Shown here piece by piece: positions 7,376 through 16,900 of a DNA stretch of 64,000 nt. The position numbers and the translations under genes are program-made. Position 1 is the first letter of the stretch; the number at the start of each line of letters is the position of its first letter. This DNA comes from JAWLHK01 sp041690355 [NCBI: bacterium] (GTDB taxonomy: Bacteria > J088 > JAWLBW01). The notes beneath the pieces were generated by a model. The model ran no database searches. It was not told the DNA's origin and worked only from the letters and a program-made list of their open reading frames with translations. The stretch covers positions 1 to 64,000 of the forward strand of contig JAWLHK010000023.1 in NCBI GenBank assembly GCA_041690355.1, read 5' to 3'.

Positions 7376-9463
7376 TCAGGCCTCGTCGGGGCGCGGCCCG
7401 TACTCGTAACGATAGCCGTAGGTGTAGGCCCCGTGGCCCGGTTCGACCCCGTTCAACACGGCGCCGAGCACGTGCGCATCGACCTCGCTCAGCCGGCGGG
7501 CGGCCTGAGCGGCGAGTTCGCGGGGGACCTGGCCGGCTTTGATGACGAAGATCGTCCCCTGAATACGGCGGCTCAGTACGATCGCGTCGGTGACCGGAAT
7601 GACCGGCGGGCTGTCGAAGATGATGCGATCGTAGCGGCCGGCCAGCGCCGCCAGGATCTTCTCGAAGCGCTCGCCTTCGAGCAGCTCACTAGGATTGGGT
7701 GGTATCGGCCCGCTCGGCAGCAGATCGAGGTTTTCGATACCGGTTGCCTGCACCGCGCCGGCCAGATCGTCGCTGCCGAGCAGCAGCGTCGAAAAGCCGC
7801 GTTCGTTGGAGAGCTGGAAGGCGCGGTGCAGGCGGCTGCGGCGCAGATCGGTGTCGACGAGCAGGACGCGCTGACCCGCCTGGGCGAGCGCGATCCCGAG
7901 GTTCGCGCAGGTCGTCGACTTGCCCTCGAGCGGGGTGGCGCTCGTCACGAGCAGCGTCTGCAGGGGCCGGGTCGCGCCCAGAAAGGCCAGGTTCGTGCGG
8001 ATGGAGCGCATGCTCTCGGCAAAGGTGCTGAGCGGCTGCAGGTCGACCCAGCGGTCGCGTTCGTCGGCCGGCGGATCGTCTTCGAGCGCCGGGAGAACGC
8101 CGAGCTGCGTAAATCCCAGATGGCGCTCGATGTCTTCGCCGGTCTTGACGGTGTTGTCGAGAAATTCAAAGAAGAAGGCAAGCCCGACGCCGCCGATGAG
8201 ACCGACAAGCAGGGCGAGGCCCAGATTGATGCGCAGGTTGGGCTTGACGGCGACCGTCGGCCGTTCGGCGGCGTCGACGACGCGGATGTTGTTCGAGCGC
8301 AGGCTGGCCGACAGATCGGTTTCCTTGAGCCGGCCGAGCAGCACGTCGTAGAGCTGCTGGTTCTTCTCGGCCTCCTGCTGCAGGGCCATGTGATTGATGA
8401 GCTTCTGGTTGAGATCGAGGGCCTGGCGCTTGGCGGCTTCGAGCTCCCGGGCGAGCGAGACCTCTTCGGCATGCTTGAGCTGATACTCCTGGCGCACCGA
8501 CTCGAGGATGCGGTCGATCTCGCCGTCGATGCGCTGGGAGACAAAGCGGATCTGCTCCTCGAGGCGGACCATCTTGGGGTGCGCGAGGCGATAGCGGCGG
8601 GCCAGCTGCGAACGTTCGCGCTCGAGCTCGACCAGATTCTGCTTGAGGTTCTGCACGAGCTGATTCGTAAGTACGGCCATGACCGCCTCGCGATCGCCGC
8701 CGGCCTTGAGCATGGCGCTCAGCTTCTTCCAGCGCGCCTCGAGTTCGACACGCTCGGTGTGTACGCGCGAAAAAGCGGTGTTCAGATCAGTCAGCTTCTG
8801 CAGGGCGAGGTTGTGGCGATCGTCCAGGCCGACGATCTTGTGCGCGCTCTTGAATTCGTACATCGCCCGCTCGCTCTCGACGACCTGATTCTTGAGCTCG
8901 GTCAGTCTGCGTCCCAGCCATTCGACCGCCTGCTGCGTGATCTCGACGCGCTGGTTCAGGTTCTCTTCGATGTAGACCTCGGCGACCGTGTTGGCCACGC
9001 GGGCGGCCTGCTCCGGATCGGGGTCGTGGTAGGCGATCGTGACCAGCTGGCTCTCTTTGACGGGAAGCACCTCGAGATTGGCGAGCAGCGTCTGGGGCGC
9101 CATGGGAATGATGCGGCCGTCACGCGTCTCCTGGGTGAGGCCGAGGCGATCGACGACGCGCCGGGCGATCGTCACGCTGCGGATGATGCGGTTCTGCGTG
9201 TTGTAATAGTCCTGCCACATGTAATAGTTCGCGACGCCGACCTCCTGCACTTCCTGGATGTTCAGGACTTTGGGCTTGTCCGGCAGAATGGCAATCGTCG
9301 TCATCGCCCGGTGAATCGGCGTCTGGCTGAGCGTGCCGAGCAGTACGACGGCAAGGAGCACGACAAAGAACGTCACGACGACCCAGCGCCGCTTGCTGAC
9401 GACGGCCCACAGGTCGCGCAGATGGAATGCTCCCTCGGCAGCCGATTCGGAAACTTCTCCCAC
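7376..9463 (-). CDS. Wzc-like polysaccharide co-polymerase / tyrosine autokinase
   Basis: Inner-membrane chain-length regulator fused to a BY-kinase, 695 residues. An N-terminal Wzz domain has a first membrane segment (WVVVTFFVVLLAVVLL). A long periplasmic coiled coil follows, then a second membrane segment near 415-440. The cytosolic kinase has Walker A LEGKSTTCANLG (about 512), Walker A' VLLVDTDLRRSRLH and Walker B IIFDSPPV. It ends in a tyrosine cluster (YTYGYRYEYG), the usual autophosphorylation tail. The GTG at 9463 has a GGGGGAG ribosome site 6-7 nt upstream; the longer in-frame extension overlaps the exporter gene and was dropped. It is last in the export operon. Confidence 0.9.
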   Translation of the reverse strand: MGEVSESAAEGAFHLRDLWAVVSKRRWVVVTFFVVLLAVVLLGTLSQTPIHRAMTTIAILPDKPKVLNIQEVQEVGVANYYMWQDYYNTQNRIIRSVTIARRVVDRLGLTQETRDGRIIPMAPQTLLANLEVLPVKESQLVTIAYHDPDPEQAARVANTVAEVYIEENLNQRVEITQQAVEWLGRRLTELKNQVVESERAMYEFKSAHKIVGLDDRHNLALQKLTDLNTAFSRVHTERVELEARWKKLSAMLKAGGDREAVMAVLTNQLVQNLKQNLVELERERSQLARRYRLAHPKMVRLEEQIRFVSQRIDGEIDRILESVRQEYQLKHAEEVSLARELEAAKRQALDLNQKLINHMALQQEAEKNQQLYDVLLGRLKETDLSASLRSNNIRVVDAAERPTVAVKPNLRINLGLALLVGLIGGVGLAFFFEFLDNTVKTGEDIERHLGFTQLGVLPALEDDPPADERDRWVDLQPLSTFAESMRSIRTNLAFLGATRPLQTLLVTSATPLEGKSTTCANLGIALAQAGQRVLLVDTDLRRSRLHRAFQLSNERGFSTLLLGSDDLAGAVQATGIENLDLLPSGPIPPNPSELLEGERFEKILAALAGRYDRIIFDSPPVIPVTDAIVLSRRIQGTIFVIKAGQVPRELAAQAARRLSEVDAHVLGAVLNGVEPGHGAYTYGYRYEYGPRPDEA

Positions 9464-9488
9464 GGTTCTCCCCCCTGGCCGGACGGCG

Positions 9489-10343
9489 TTACAGAAAGCT
9501 CTCGGGCACGATGATGACGTCCTCGGGTCGCAGCTGCAGATCGGAGGCTTTGCCGCCGACGACGTCATCGAGACGCACGCGCAGCTTCTGCTCCCGGGAG
9601 CCGCTTTTGCGCACTATCTGGACTTTGCTCTCGGCGGCCTGATTGGTCAGGCCTTCGGCAAGACTGATGGCCTGCAGGATGGTCAGGCCGTCACGCCAGG
9701 GGACAATCCCCGGACGCTTGACCTGGCCGTACACGTAGACGCCGTCGGAGCGGGGCGCGAAGATGATATCGCCGTGACCGACGGAGATGTTCAGGCTGCG
9801 ATCCCCTTCTTTGAGCAGTCGGTTCGAATCGACCAGTACGGGTGCGGTTTCGCCGGTCACCCGCTCGGCCGCCGGCAGATTGCCCCCGCGAATGAGCACG
9901 AGGTTTCTGCCCGCCCCCTCGAGCACCCCACCGGCGCGCGAGACGAGATCGAGAATGGTTGCCGATCCAGTCAGGCTGTAGGGCCCCGGGTTCTTGACCA
10001 TGCCCAGGACGACGGCTCGACGGCTGTTGTACTCCTTGAGCGTGACGAAGACCTGCGGATCGACGAGGAAGCGCGAGGCCAGGGCACGCTGCAGCAGGCT
10101 CTCAATCTGTGCCGGCGTACGACCGGCCACACGGATGCGCCCGAGCAGCGGATAATTAATCGCCCCCTGACGATCGACGACCATTTCGCCGCTCAGATCG
10201 GGCTCGTCGAAGACGCGGATCGCGAGCACATCGCGCTCACCGACTGCGTACTCGGTTTGCGCCTCGTCGGCGCCGGCCGGGATGCCTGCGAAAAGACAAG
10301 CAAGGATGCAGAGGAGGCGCAGTCCGGTCGCAGCCAGTCTCAC
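9489..10343 (-). CDS. Polysaccharide export protein (Wza/BexD-like, SLBB)
   Basis: Periplasmic or outer-membrane polysaccharide exporter, 284 residues. A cleavable signal peptide (about residues 1-25, ending AGIPAGA) lacks a lipobox Cys, unlike E. coli Wza. The Poly_export domain follows (YAVGERDVLAIRVFDEPDLSG ... VVDRQGAINYPLLGRIRVAG), then two SLBB-type segments (AVVLGMVKNPGPYSL and VYVYGQVKRPGIVPWRDG). Its start overlaps the stop of the upstream barrel gene by 4 nt, and the Wzc-like kinase follows 25 nt downstream. Together these form a minimal export operon. Confidence 0.9.
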   Translation of the reverse strand: MRLAATGLRLLCILACLFAGIPAGADEAQTEYAVGERDVLAIRVFDEPDLSGEMVVDRQGAINYPLLGRIRVAGRTPAQIESLLQRALASRFLVDPQVFVTLKEYNSRRAVVLGMVKNPGPYSLTGSATILDLVSRAGGVLEGAGRNLVLIRGGNLPAAERVTGETAPVLVDSNRLLKEGDRSLNISVGHGDIIFAPRSDGVYVYGQVKRPGIVPWRDGLTILQAISLAEGLTNQAAESKVQIVRKSGSREQKLRVRLDDVVGGKASDLQLRPEDVIIVPESFL

Positions 10344-11599
10344 AGGGCGGCCTCCGTCTCGAGGAAGATCTGGTTCGCGTGGTAGCTGAACCAGTCGAAG
10401 TCACTCCGGCGCTGCTCGCGGGTGTAGCCGAGCGAAAAGCGCAGCCAGTCGTACATCGAGGATCCGGCTTCGACTTTGGCGCTCGCCAGGACGCCGTGAT
10501 CGACCCTGGCATACGGCTCGGAATAATCGTTCACGAAGTAGCTGCCCCCGACTACGGCGGCGACCGTCGGCGCGAGCGACTGCCAGACCTCGGCGTAGAC
10601 GCGGTTGGAGACAAAGTAATTCGTACTGTAGGCGTCGAACAGATCGCGGGTCGCCCCGAGTGCGTAGCGTGTACGCTCGGTGCGGCGGTGGCTCACTTCG
10701 AGCCGAGCCAGCCAGACTTCGGCCGTCGGCACGTCAGCGGTGTAGGCCAGACGTCCGCGCCCCAGAGCGGCAACGGCGTTCAGCCGCCCGGTGACGGCAC
10801 CCTCGGCGCCGAGCCAGGCTTTCCAGCCGCCGGCGTTGGCCTTGGGGACGGCTGCGTTCTTCCCGGGCTCGGCGTAGCGCACCAGGTAACCCTCACCCTC
10901 GACGAAGGCGGCGGTACGCGGGAAAAAGCGGTAGCTTACCTTGCCGTACGGCCGGTGCAGGTTCTTATCGAGATAGTCGTAGCGCGGCGTCGCGAAGCGA
11001 TCGGTGTTCAGCCGGTAACCCGTTTCGAAGTTCAGGTTGCTCCCCTCGAGATCGTAGGTCAGCGTGGGTTTGATCTCGTGTTGATAAAGGGGCACCGGTT
11101 CGAGCTCGGTCGGCGCCTGAACGGCGAGTTCAGTGGCGGTCAGAAAAAGGCTCTTGCGCTCGAAGTCGTCGCGCAGCGAAAAACCGAGCCCGCCCGTCGT
11201 ACGGAAGTCGACTTCGGCGAAAAGCTCGTGCGTGTTGAAGGTATCCCAGACCGTCGACTCGGGCAGGCCGCTTGCCGCTTCGCCGATGCCCCCCGAATAC
11301 TTGACCCCCTGCCAGGCGTAGCCGGCCGCCGCGAAACTGCGGTATCCGAACGGAATGCGCGCCTGCAGCTGCGGGCGAACGGTGAGATAGACGTCTTCGA
11401 CGGGCTCCAGGCCGTAGACGCCGCTGTCGTGGACCTTGAAGATATTGTCATCGTAGACGGCCGAGAGCGTCGCCGTCGGGTGCAGCTCGAGCACCCCGGC
11501 GCGCAGCCGGACCGCCTCCGGCTCGCGCTCAGCCCCCCAGGCCGTGGCAGTCGGCAAGGCGATGCCGGCAGCCACCGCAAGTACGCATGCAGTCTTCAC
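10340..11599 (-). CDS. Outer-membrane beta-barrel protein of exopolysaccharide operon
   Basis: 419-residue predicted outer-membrane barrel. A signal peptide (about 1-22, ending TATAWGA) is followed by many alternating amphipathic strands rich in Tyr, Phe and Arg. The protein ends in IFLETEAAL with aromatic-rich terminal strands. The opening LELHPTATLSAVYDDNIFK resembles the DDNIF start of BBP2-type barrels that are common beside Wza/Wzc genes. It may be the outer-membrane port that compensates for the non-lipidated exporter downstream (inference). It overlaps the exporter gene by 4 nt. It could also be a structural OMP without a transport role. Confidence 0.7.
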   Translation of the reverse strand: MKTACVLAVAAGIALPTATAWGAEREPEAVRLRAGVLELHPTATLSAVYDDNIFKVHDSGVYGLEPVEDVYLTVRPQLQARIPFGYRSFAAAGYAWQGVKYSGGIGEAASGLPESTVWDTFNTHELFAEVDFRTTGGLGFSLRDDFERKSLFLTATELAVQAPTELEPVPLYQHEIKPTLTYDLEGSNLNFETGYRLNTDRFATPRYDYLDKNLHRPYGKVSYRFFPRTAAFVEGEGYLVRYAEPGKNAAVPKANAGGWKAWLGAEGAVTGRLNAVAALGRGRLAYTADVPTAEVWLARLEVSHRRTERTRYALGATRDLFDAYSTNYFVSNRVYAEVWQSLAPTVAAVVGGSYFVNDYSEPYARVDHGVLASAKVEAGSSMYDWLRFSLGYTREQRRSDFDWFSYHANQIFLETEAAL

Positions 11600-11632
11600 A
11601 CTCCCCCCCTGTGTCTGAAGCCGGGCGCTTCG

Positions 11633-12205
11633 TCAGTCGATGTTCGTGGCCTCGGGCTCGCGCGGCACCAGCGAGTCGTCCGGCATCTCGTTGTCTTTCG
11701 ATTTGACGGCCTCGGGCTCGATGTCGGGCGTCACATCGCGATCGGTGACGACCTGCCCCGAATTGATGGTCAGGCATGCGCGCGCTTCGGTGGTCAGCTC
11801 GGCGACGCGATCGGCGGCGACATTGAGGGCCTTGGCCTCAGCGTTCAACGCCTGAATGTCGCTGGTCGACAGCGTCCGCAGCCGTGCAGCCGCCTTGGCG
11901 GCCGAGACGCGGATGTCGCGGGCTGGCCCGAGTTTCTGCTCGACACAGCTTACGGCGATGCTGTCCTTGCGCCGTTTCGCGTCCGTCTGCAGGCGCTGCA
12001 TATCTTCGATGTGGGCGGCAATCGTCTTCAGATATTCCGTCTCGACCTCATCCAGCTTGCCGGCCAGGATCTGAGCGGTCAGGGTCTCGATCTGTCCGAT
12101 GGCGGCCTGGGGCGCAGCCGGATGGGGATGGGTGAATCCGAGCTCGTGCGCCGATGCGGAAGCCGGAAGCAGGAGGACGGCCGAAATCAAAACCAAGCGT
12201 TTCAT
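11633..12205 (-). CDS. Secreted hypothetical protein, helical
   Basis: 190-residue exported protein with a signal peptide (MKRLVLISAVLLLPASASA). The mature part is mostly helical and charged, with a C-terminal acidic tail (EAVKSKDNEMPDDSLVPREP) likely to be disordered. Two cysteines (SCVEQK and ACLTIN) could form a disulfide. No family was recognised. A good promoter and an AAAGGACG ribosome site lie just upstream, so it begins a transcription unit that may run on into the barrel, exporter and kinase genes, the first gap being 33 nt. A periplasmic accessory of the export system is possible. Confidence 0.65.
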   Translation of the reverse strand: MKRLVLISAVLLLPASASAHELGFTHPHPAAPQAAIGQIETLTAQILAGKLDEVETEYLKTIAAHIEDMQRLQTDAKRRKDSIAVSCVEQKLGPARDIRVSAAKAAARLRTLSTSDIQALNAEAKALNVAADRVAELTTEARACLTINSGQVVTDRDVTPDIEPEAVKSKDNEMPDDSLVPREPEATNID

Positions 12206-12241
12206 AAACCATACGTCCTTTCAGCCAGAGTGCCTGTTTCC

Positions 12242-12270
12242 AGATTAGGCAGTTCTCCTTACGTTATCAA
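12242..12270 (-). promoter_or_regulatory. Promoter of the exopolysaccharide export operon
   Basis: Minus strand: TTGATA (12270-12265), 17-nt spacer, TAATCT (12247-12242). The predicted start near 12235 gives a leader of about 30 nt with the ribosome site. It separates the export operon from the TPR operon upstream. Confidence 0.6.
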
Positions 12271-12289
12271 CACGCAACACCGTGCCTGT

Positions 12290-12568
12290 CTACCTCCCCC
12301 TTGCATGGGCGGAATTTTCGACTTCCTCTTCTCCGGAAGGTACTCGGCCGGCCGCGCGCACGCGGCTCTCTTCACTCAGGCTCTGCTCGGGCTCGACCTT
12401 CAGCCCCTGTGGACCATGGATGTCGTCGACGCGCTGAGAACGATCGGTAATGAACATGACTTCCGGTTTGTGAACGTGTCCTTCGACCTCGGCCTCCTCC
12501 ATACGGATGGTTCCGGCGAGAGCGGCGGCGGGCAGGAAAACCAGAAGCATCGTCAGCAGGCGTCTCAT
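12290..12568 (-). CDS. Small exported protein at the end of the TPR operon
   Basis: 92-residue protein with a signal peptide (MRRLLTMLLVFLPAAALA). The core EEAEVEGHVHKPEVMFITDR resembles small periplasmic proteins encoded next to myxobacterial gliding or TonB/ExbB-type genes, whose core reads roughly as ExGxVxKPE. This is memory-based and unverified. The ATG at 12568 has an excellent AAGGAG site and lies 1 nt after the stop of the TPR lipoprotein gene (TGA-C-ATG), so the two are coupled. The C-terminus is charged and probably disordered. Confidence 0.65.
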   Translation of the reverse strand: MRRLLTMLLVFLPAAALAGTIRMEEAEVEGHVHKPEVMFITDRSQRVDDIHGPQGLKVEPEQSLSEESRVRAAGRVPSGEEEVENSAHARGR

Positions 12569-12569
12569 G

Positions 12570-13985
12570 TCACTCTCCTTCCACCGCTGGACGGTATGCA
12601 GAGGGGAGCTCCGCCTCCGCATCCTCGGGCGCTGCGGGTTTCGGGTCGGTGCCGGGGGCGGCGCCGCCGGGCGTCGCGGCGGCCGGCCCCGCGCGCGGCG
12701 CAGCCGCCGGTTCCGGGCGGGCCCTGCGGTCGGCAGCGTCCCGGGCCGCCCCCGCCGGAGCAGCGGTATCCGGCGCTTCCTGCGGGGTGCCCGCCTGCAG
12801 AACGGCAGGTCCGCCGGCAACGGGGTCGGGCAGCGATTGAATCGTGGCGATGGCCCGCTGGATCTCGGCCCGCCGCGCCCCCTCGGTCAGCGCAGCAGCA
12901 CGTTGAAGACTCTGCAGTGCGGCCGCCCGCCCGGTCTGCGTCGAGGCGTCAAGCGCGTAGAAGCGACCCGCGGTAACGAGCCAGGCGGGAGAAGCACGCT
13001 CTCCCTCGGGGATGCGCTGGAGAGCGCCGCGCACGTCGTCCCGCGCCTCGCGCTCGACCAGGAGATTGGCCAGATTCAGCCAACCCGCCCAGAGGCGCGG
13101 ATCGGACTTGAGCGCCCGCCGAAAAAAGCGTTCGGCCTCGTCGGGCCGGCTGAGGCGCAAGGCGACCACACCGCGATCATTCCACGCTGGGGCCAGGCCC
13201 GGCTCGGCCCGTACGGCGGCTTCGAGATGCTCCAGCGCACGCGGCCAGTTCTCCTCGGCCACGGCATGCCGTGCCAGACGGTACCGGATGGCCCCCTGCT
13301 GAACCTCCGGCTGACCCACCAGCGGTTCGAGAAGTCGGGCGGCCAGCAGCTCGTGGCCGAGATCGTCGTGCGCAAAGGCGATTACGGCACGCGCCTGTAC
13401 GCTCTCGGGGTCGAGCAGCAGCGAGCGCCGGGCGGCCACGAGCGCCCCCAGCGGATCACCGAGCCGCCGCCGGGCCTCAGCCAGCAGCAGAAGACGTGCA
13501 GGGTCGCGCGGATGCTCCCGGACCAGCCTCTCGCCGAGGGAAAGAGCCGCTCTGCCGTTTCCCGAAGCGACGTAGGCTTCGAGCAGGCGGGCGGCGATCA
13601 CCGTGCGGCCGGGCTGCAGGTACCAGGCGTCGCGCAGTGGCGGCACGGCAAGTTCCGGACGGCCGAGTTGGAGCAGACGGTCGGCCAGCCGGAGCCGCAG
13701 ACCGACGTCACCCGGCCGATCGGCAAGCTGTTCTACAAGAGTCGAGACGGTCTCCCATTCGTCAGGGGGGAGCGTCCGGCGCAGGGAGCCGTAGAGCGCC
13801 CCGGGCGCATCCATGGATTCCGCAGATTCAGCGCCGGTGGCAGGCGCCGGCATGGCCGTCTCGGTAAACGGGGCCGGACTGAGCGCCGGCGCCTCGGTGA
13901 CCACGCGCGCAGAAGCGCGAGGGCCGGCACAGGCGGCGGTAAGGAGAGGGAGGAAGAAAAGAAGCCGGGGCAGGCGCACGCTCAT
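12570..13985 (-). CDS. TPR lipoprotein (AglT/GltE-like)
   Basis: 471-residue lipoprotein. The signal peptide ends in the lipobox LTAAC (Cys about 19), so the protein should be lipid-anchored. At least six tetratricopeptide repeats run from about residue 80 to 340 (for example LAVPPLRDAWYLQPG, ALEHLEAAVRAEPG and EAERFFRRALKSDP). The last 110 residues are Pro/Ala-rich and look disordered. Size and layout recall the TPR lipoprotein AglT/GltE of Myxococcus gliding, but TPR similarity is easily misleading. It overlaps the upstream 1066-residue TPR gene by 4 nt. Confidence 0.75.
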   Translation of the reverse strand: MSVRLPRLLFFLPLLTAACAGPRASARVVTEAPALSPAPFTETAMPAPATGAESAESMDAPGALYGSLRRTLPPDEWETVSTLVEQLADRPGDVGLRLRLADRLLQLGRPELAVPPLRDAWYLQPGRTVIAARLLEAYVASGNGRAALSLGERLVREHPRDPARLLLLAEARRRLGDPLGALVAARRSLLLDPESVQARAVIAFAHDDLGHELLAARLLEPLVGQPEVQQGAIRYRLARHAVAEENWPRALEHLEAAVRAEPGLAPAWNDRGVVALRLSRPDEAERFFRRALKSDPRLWAGWLNLANLLVEREARDDVRGALQRIPEGERASPAWLVTAGRFYALDASTQTGRAAALQSLQRAAALTEGARRAEIQRAIATIQSLPDPVAGGPAVLQAGTPQEAPDTAAPAGAARDAADRRARPEPAAAPRAGPAAATPGGAAPGTDPKPAAPEDAEAELPSAYRPAVEGE

Positions 13986-16900
13986 CTCACGACCTCCTTC
14001 GCGGCGGGGAATCGATGCACCCAGGTGCGGCCTTCTCCGAAGTAGAGCCGCTCGGCAAGACCGGCGCCGATCAGCAGGCGCTCCAGCTGCCAGTCACCGA
14101 CGGTCTGTGGTTCGCCGCTGTGGCTGATCGGAGGCCGTGGCGCCTGAGACGGGGTGGCCGCCCGCAGCAGGATCGGCGGCGTGTCGCGGTCGGCTGTCAC
14201 AACCGGCGGCGTGAGGTCGGCCGTGAGAATCCGGATACGTACCGGCCTGCGATCGAGCGCTTCACGGATTCTGGCGGTCCACTCGTTCTCGAGGCTGTCG
14301 CGTTCGGCTTTCGCCATGGCCTTGCGAAAGGCCTGAAGCGCCTTGTCTTCGAGCGGTGCGGCCTGGTCGGCCAGCTCGGCCCGGTAGATTTCGGCTTCGT
14401 CCTCAGCCAGCCCGGCGGGTACCGGCGCAGCAAACAGCATGTCGGCAAAATGCTGGTAGAGCTCGCCGATGCGATACATGGCGGCAAGGGCGTAGTAGGT
14501 GTCTCCGGCGGCGACGACCCCGGCGTAGGCAGACTCGAGGCGTTTCAGCAACGCCGCCTTGCGCTCCAGAACTGCGGCTGCGCGCTCGAGCCTCGTCGGC
14601 AGCTCCAGATCGAAGTAGGCTTTTCTATCGGCCTCGGCCCGGTCGAAACGAAGGGCGGCGAGAACGCCGTCTTCAGGACTCAGACCGGCCTTGGCAACTG
14701 CTGCGCAGAGCGCAAGGCCGCGATCGAGCAGCTTGGCACGAACCTTTCCCTCGGAGATCTGGGCCGCTTTCCAGAGCGCGAAGGGCGCGCGCGGCGTCAG
14801 GCGCATCCGCGCAAATTCCTCATACCGCTGCCGTGCACGCTCCAGTTCGCCGGCGGCTTCCCACTGGGCGGCCGCACGCAGGAGGGCATCGGAAGTCGCG
14901 GTGGCGTCGACGCCGTAGAGCTGGTAGTGCGCTTCGAACTCGGCGGCCGCCTCGGCATGACGTTCAACCCCGGCCAGCAGCGTGGCCCGGTTGAAGCGCG
15001 CCTCGACGGCCTCACGCGCCCTGGGAAACCGGGCGAGCAGAAACCCGTAGGCATCGATGGCGCGCGGCAAGTCGAGCACCTGCTCATAAATCCAGGCCCG
15101 CCGGAAGGCGGCGCGCGGGGCAGACTCGGCCTTGGGGTGCCGGGCAAGGAGCTTTTCGTAGATGGCGAGCGCTTCGGCGTAACGCTTCTCCTTTTCGCGC
15201 AGGTGCCCCGCGTTGAAGAGCGCCGTCGTTCCCGAACGGGTCGCGCCGTAGCGGGCATAGACTCCAAGGTAGTTGCGCACGGCAGGCTCGACCTCGCCGC
15301 CGCGCTCCCGGGCGAGGGCTTCGTGGAACATGGCGGCGCCGACGATCTCGCGGATATGAGCCGCCTCCGCCGCCACGGCCATGTGGCGACCGCGCAGAAT
15401 CCGGTCGGCCCAGGCGGCCAGCTCACCGTACCGCTTATCGGCGGCATAGCTGTCGATGACCGTCTGCACCGCGTCCAGGACGAGGTCGGCGTCCGGATAG
15501 CGGTCAATGAGCGCCTTGAGCTCTTCGCGGCACGGCGCGCCCCGGCCCGCGTCGCAGAGGCGCCGGGCCGCGTGGTAGAGAACGAGCGGGCTGCGCTCGT
15601 CGGTCGGGCGCAGATCGGCAAACTTGCGGCTCACCTCGAGAAGCCTGTCGGGCCCGTCGGCCGCCTTGCCGCCGGCCAGCTCACGCGCAGAGAGCACCAT
15701 GTTGTAGGCTGCCCGGGCGGCGATGTCGGTCGCCGGATCGGGGGCCGAGAGCGCGACGGTCTCGTACAGGCCGATCGCGCTCGCGAACTCGCCCCGGTCA
15801 TAGAGAATTTCGGCGAGATAGAAGGCCATCGGCACGGCCCGCGGCTTTCCGGCATACCGTGCAAGGTAGTCGCGGTAAGCGGCTTCGGCCATCGGCTCGC
15901 TCTCGGCGACCCCGCGGAGTTTACGGTAGTGATGGTACGTTGCGAATTCGAACAGGAAGCGCTCAGCCAGCCGATCGGCCTGGGCCTGGAGGGCGGGCCG
16001 TGTCGCCTGCGCTGCGTACCAGGTTGAGCCCGTCGCAAAATCTTCGACGAACGCGCGGCGCATGGCGACGGCCTCGTCGAGGCGGCGTTCCTGATGAAGC
16101 GCCGCGAGAACCCGCTGCGCAAGCTCGAGGCGTTCGGGGCCAAGGGGGATGCGAGCCATCGCGGCGGTATAGGCGCTGATCGCCTCGGGAAAGCGCGTGC
16201 TGTCGAAGAGAACGTCGGCGACTCGCCGTCGCAGTCGCTGGTCGAAGTCACGTGGGCCGCGCTCGGCCATGTGCGTAACCGCGGCGGCGTACCCGAACCC
16301 CTCGACATAGCTGATCGCCAGATACTGCAGCGATTCTTCGAGAAGATCGGGCCGGGATCGGCCCATGTCGGCAAGCCGTGTGAAGGCACTGACCGCCTCG
16401 GCATAGCGATCCATCCGATACAACGTCCAGGCCCGCTTGTACAGGGCGCGGTCCATCCAGACATCGTCGCCGCCGGTCGCCTCTGCATAATAGGTTTCGG
16501 CCCGCTCGAGCCGGCCCGCCTCGAAGTGGTAATCGCCGACCCGCACGAGCAGCTCGCTGCGGAAGGGAATTCCGGGATCTTCCTCGAGCAGCTGCGTGAA
16601 GGTGGCCGCCGCCGCAGACTCATGGCCTTCTTCCAGGAAGCAATAGCCGATCAGATAGCGGGCGAGCGCGCGGTGTCCCGAATCGGGGTAGCGAGACAAG
16701 AGCTCCTGCAGCACCCGCCGGGCGTCCGCATAATCGCGTCGGGGGATGGCGCCCTCGTCCTCTTCGGGGTCTCGACCCAGCGCCTGGGCCATGGCGGCGC
16801 CGTAGCGTTCGTCTTCGACCTCCATGTAAAGACTCGCCAGCCTCAGAAGTGCGTCTGCGCCGTGCACGGGCTGGGTCGACGCGGCCGCAAAGCGCTCGAG

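Noticed and set aside
7433-9514. Plus-strand open frame opposite the Wzc-like kinase (693 codons)
   Set aside because: Same GC-driven antisense effect; the minus strand has Walker motifs and the tyrosine tail.
14015-16027. Plus-strand open frame opposite the 1066-residue TPR gene
   Set aside because: No ribosome site or domain; an antisense shadow of a TPR protein.
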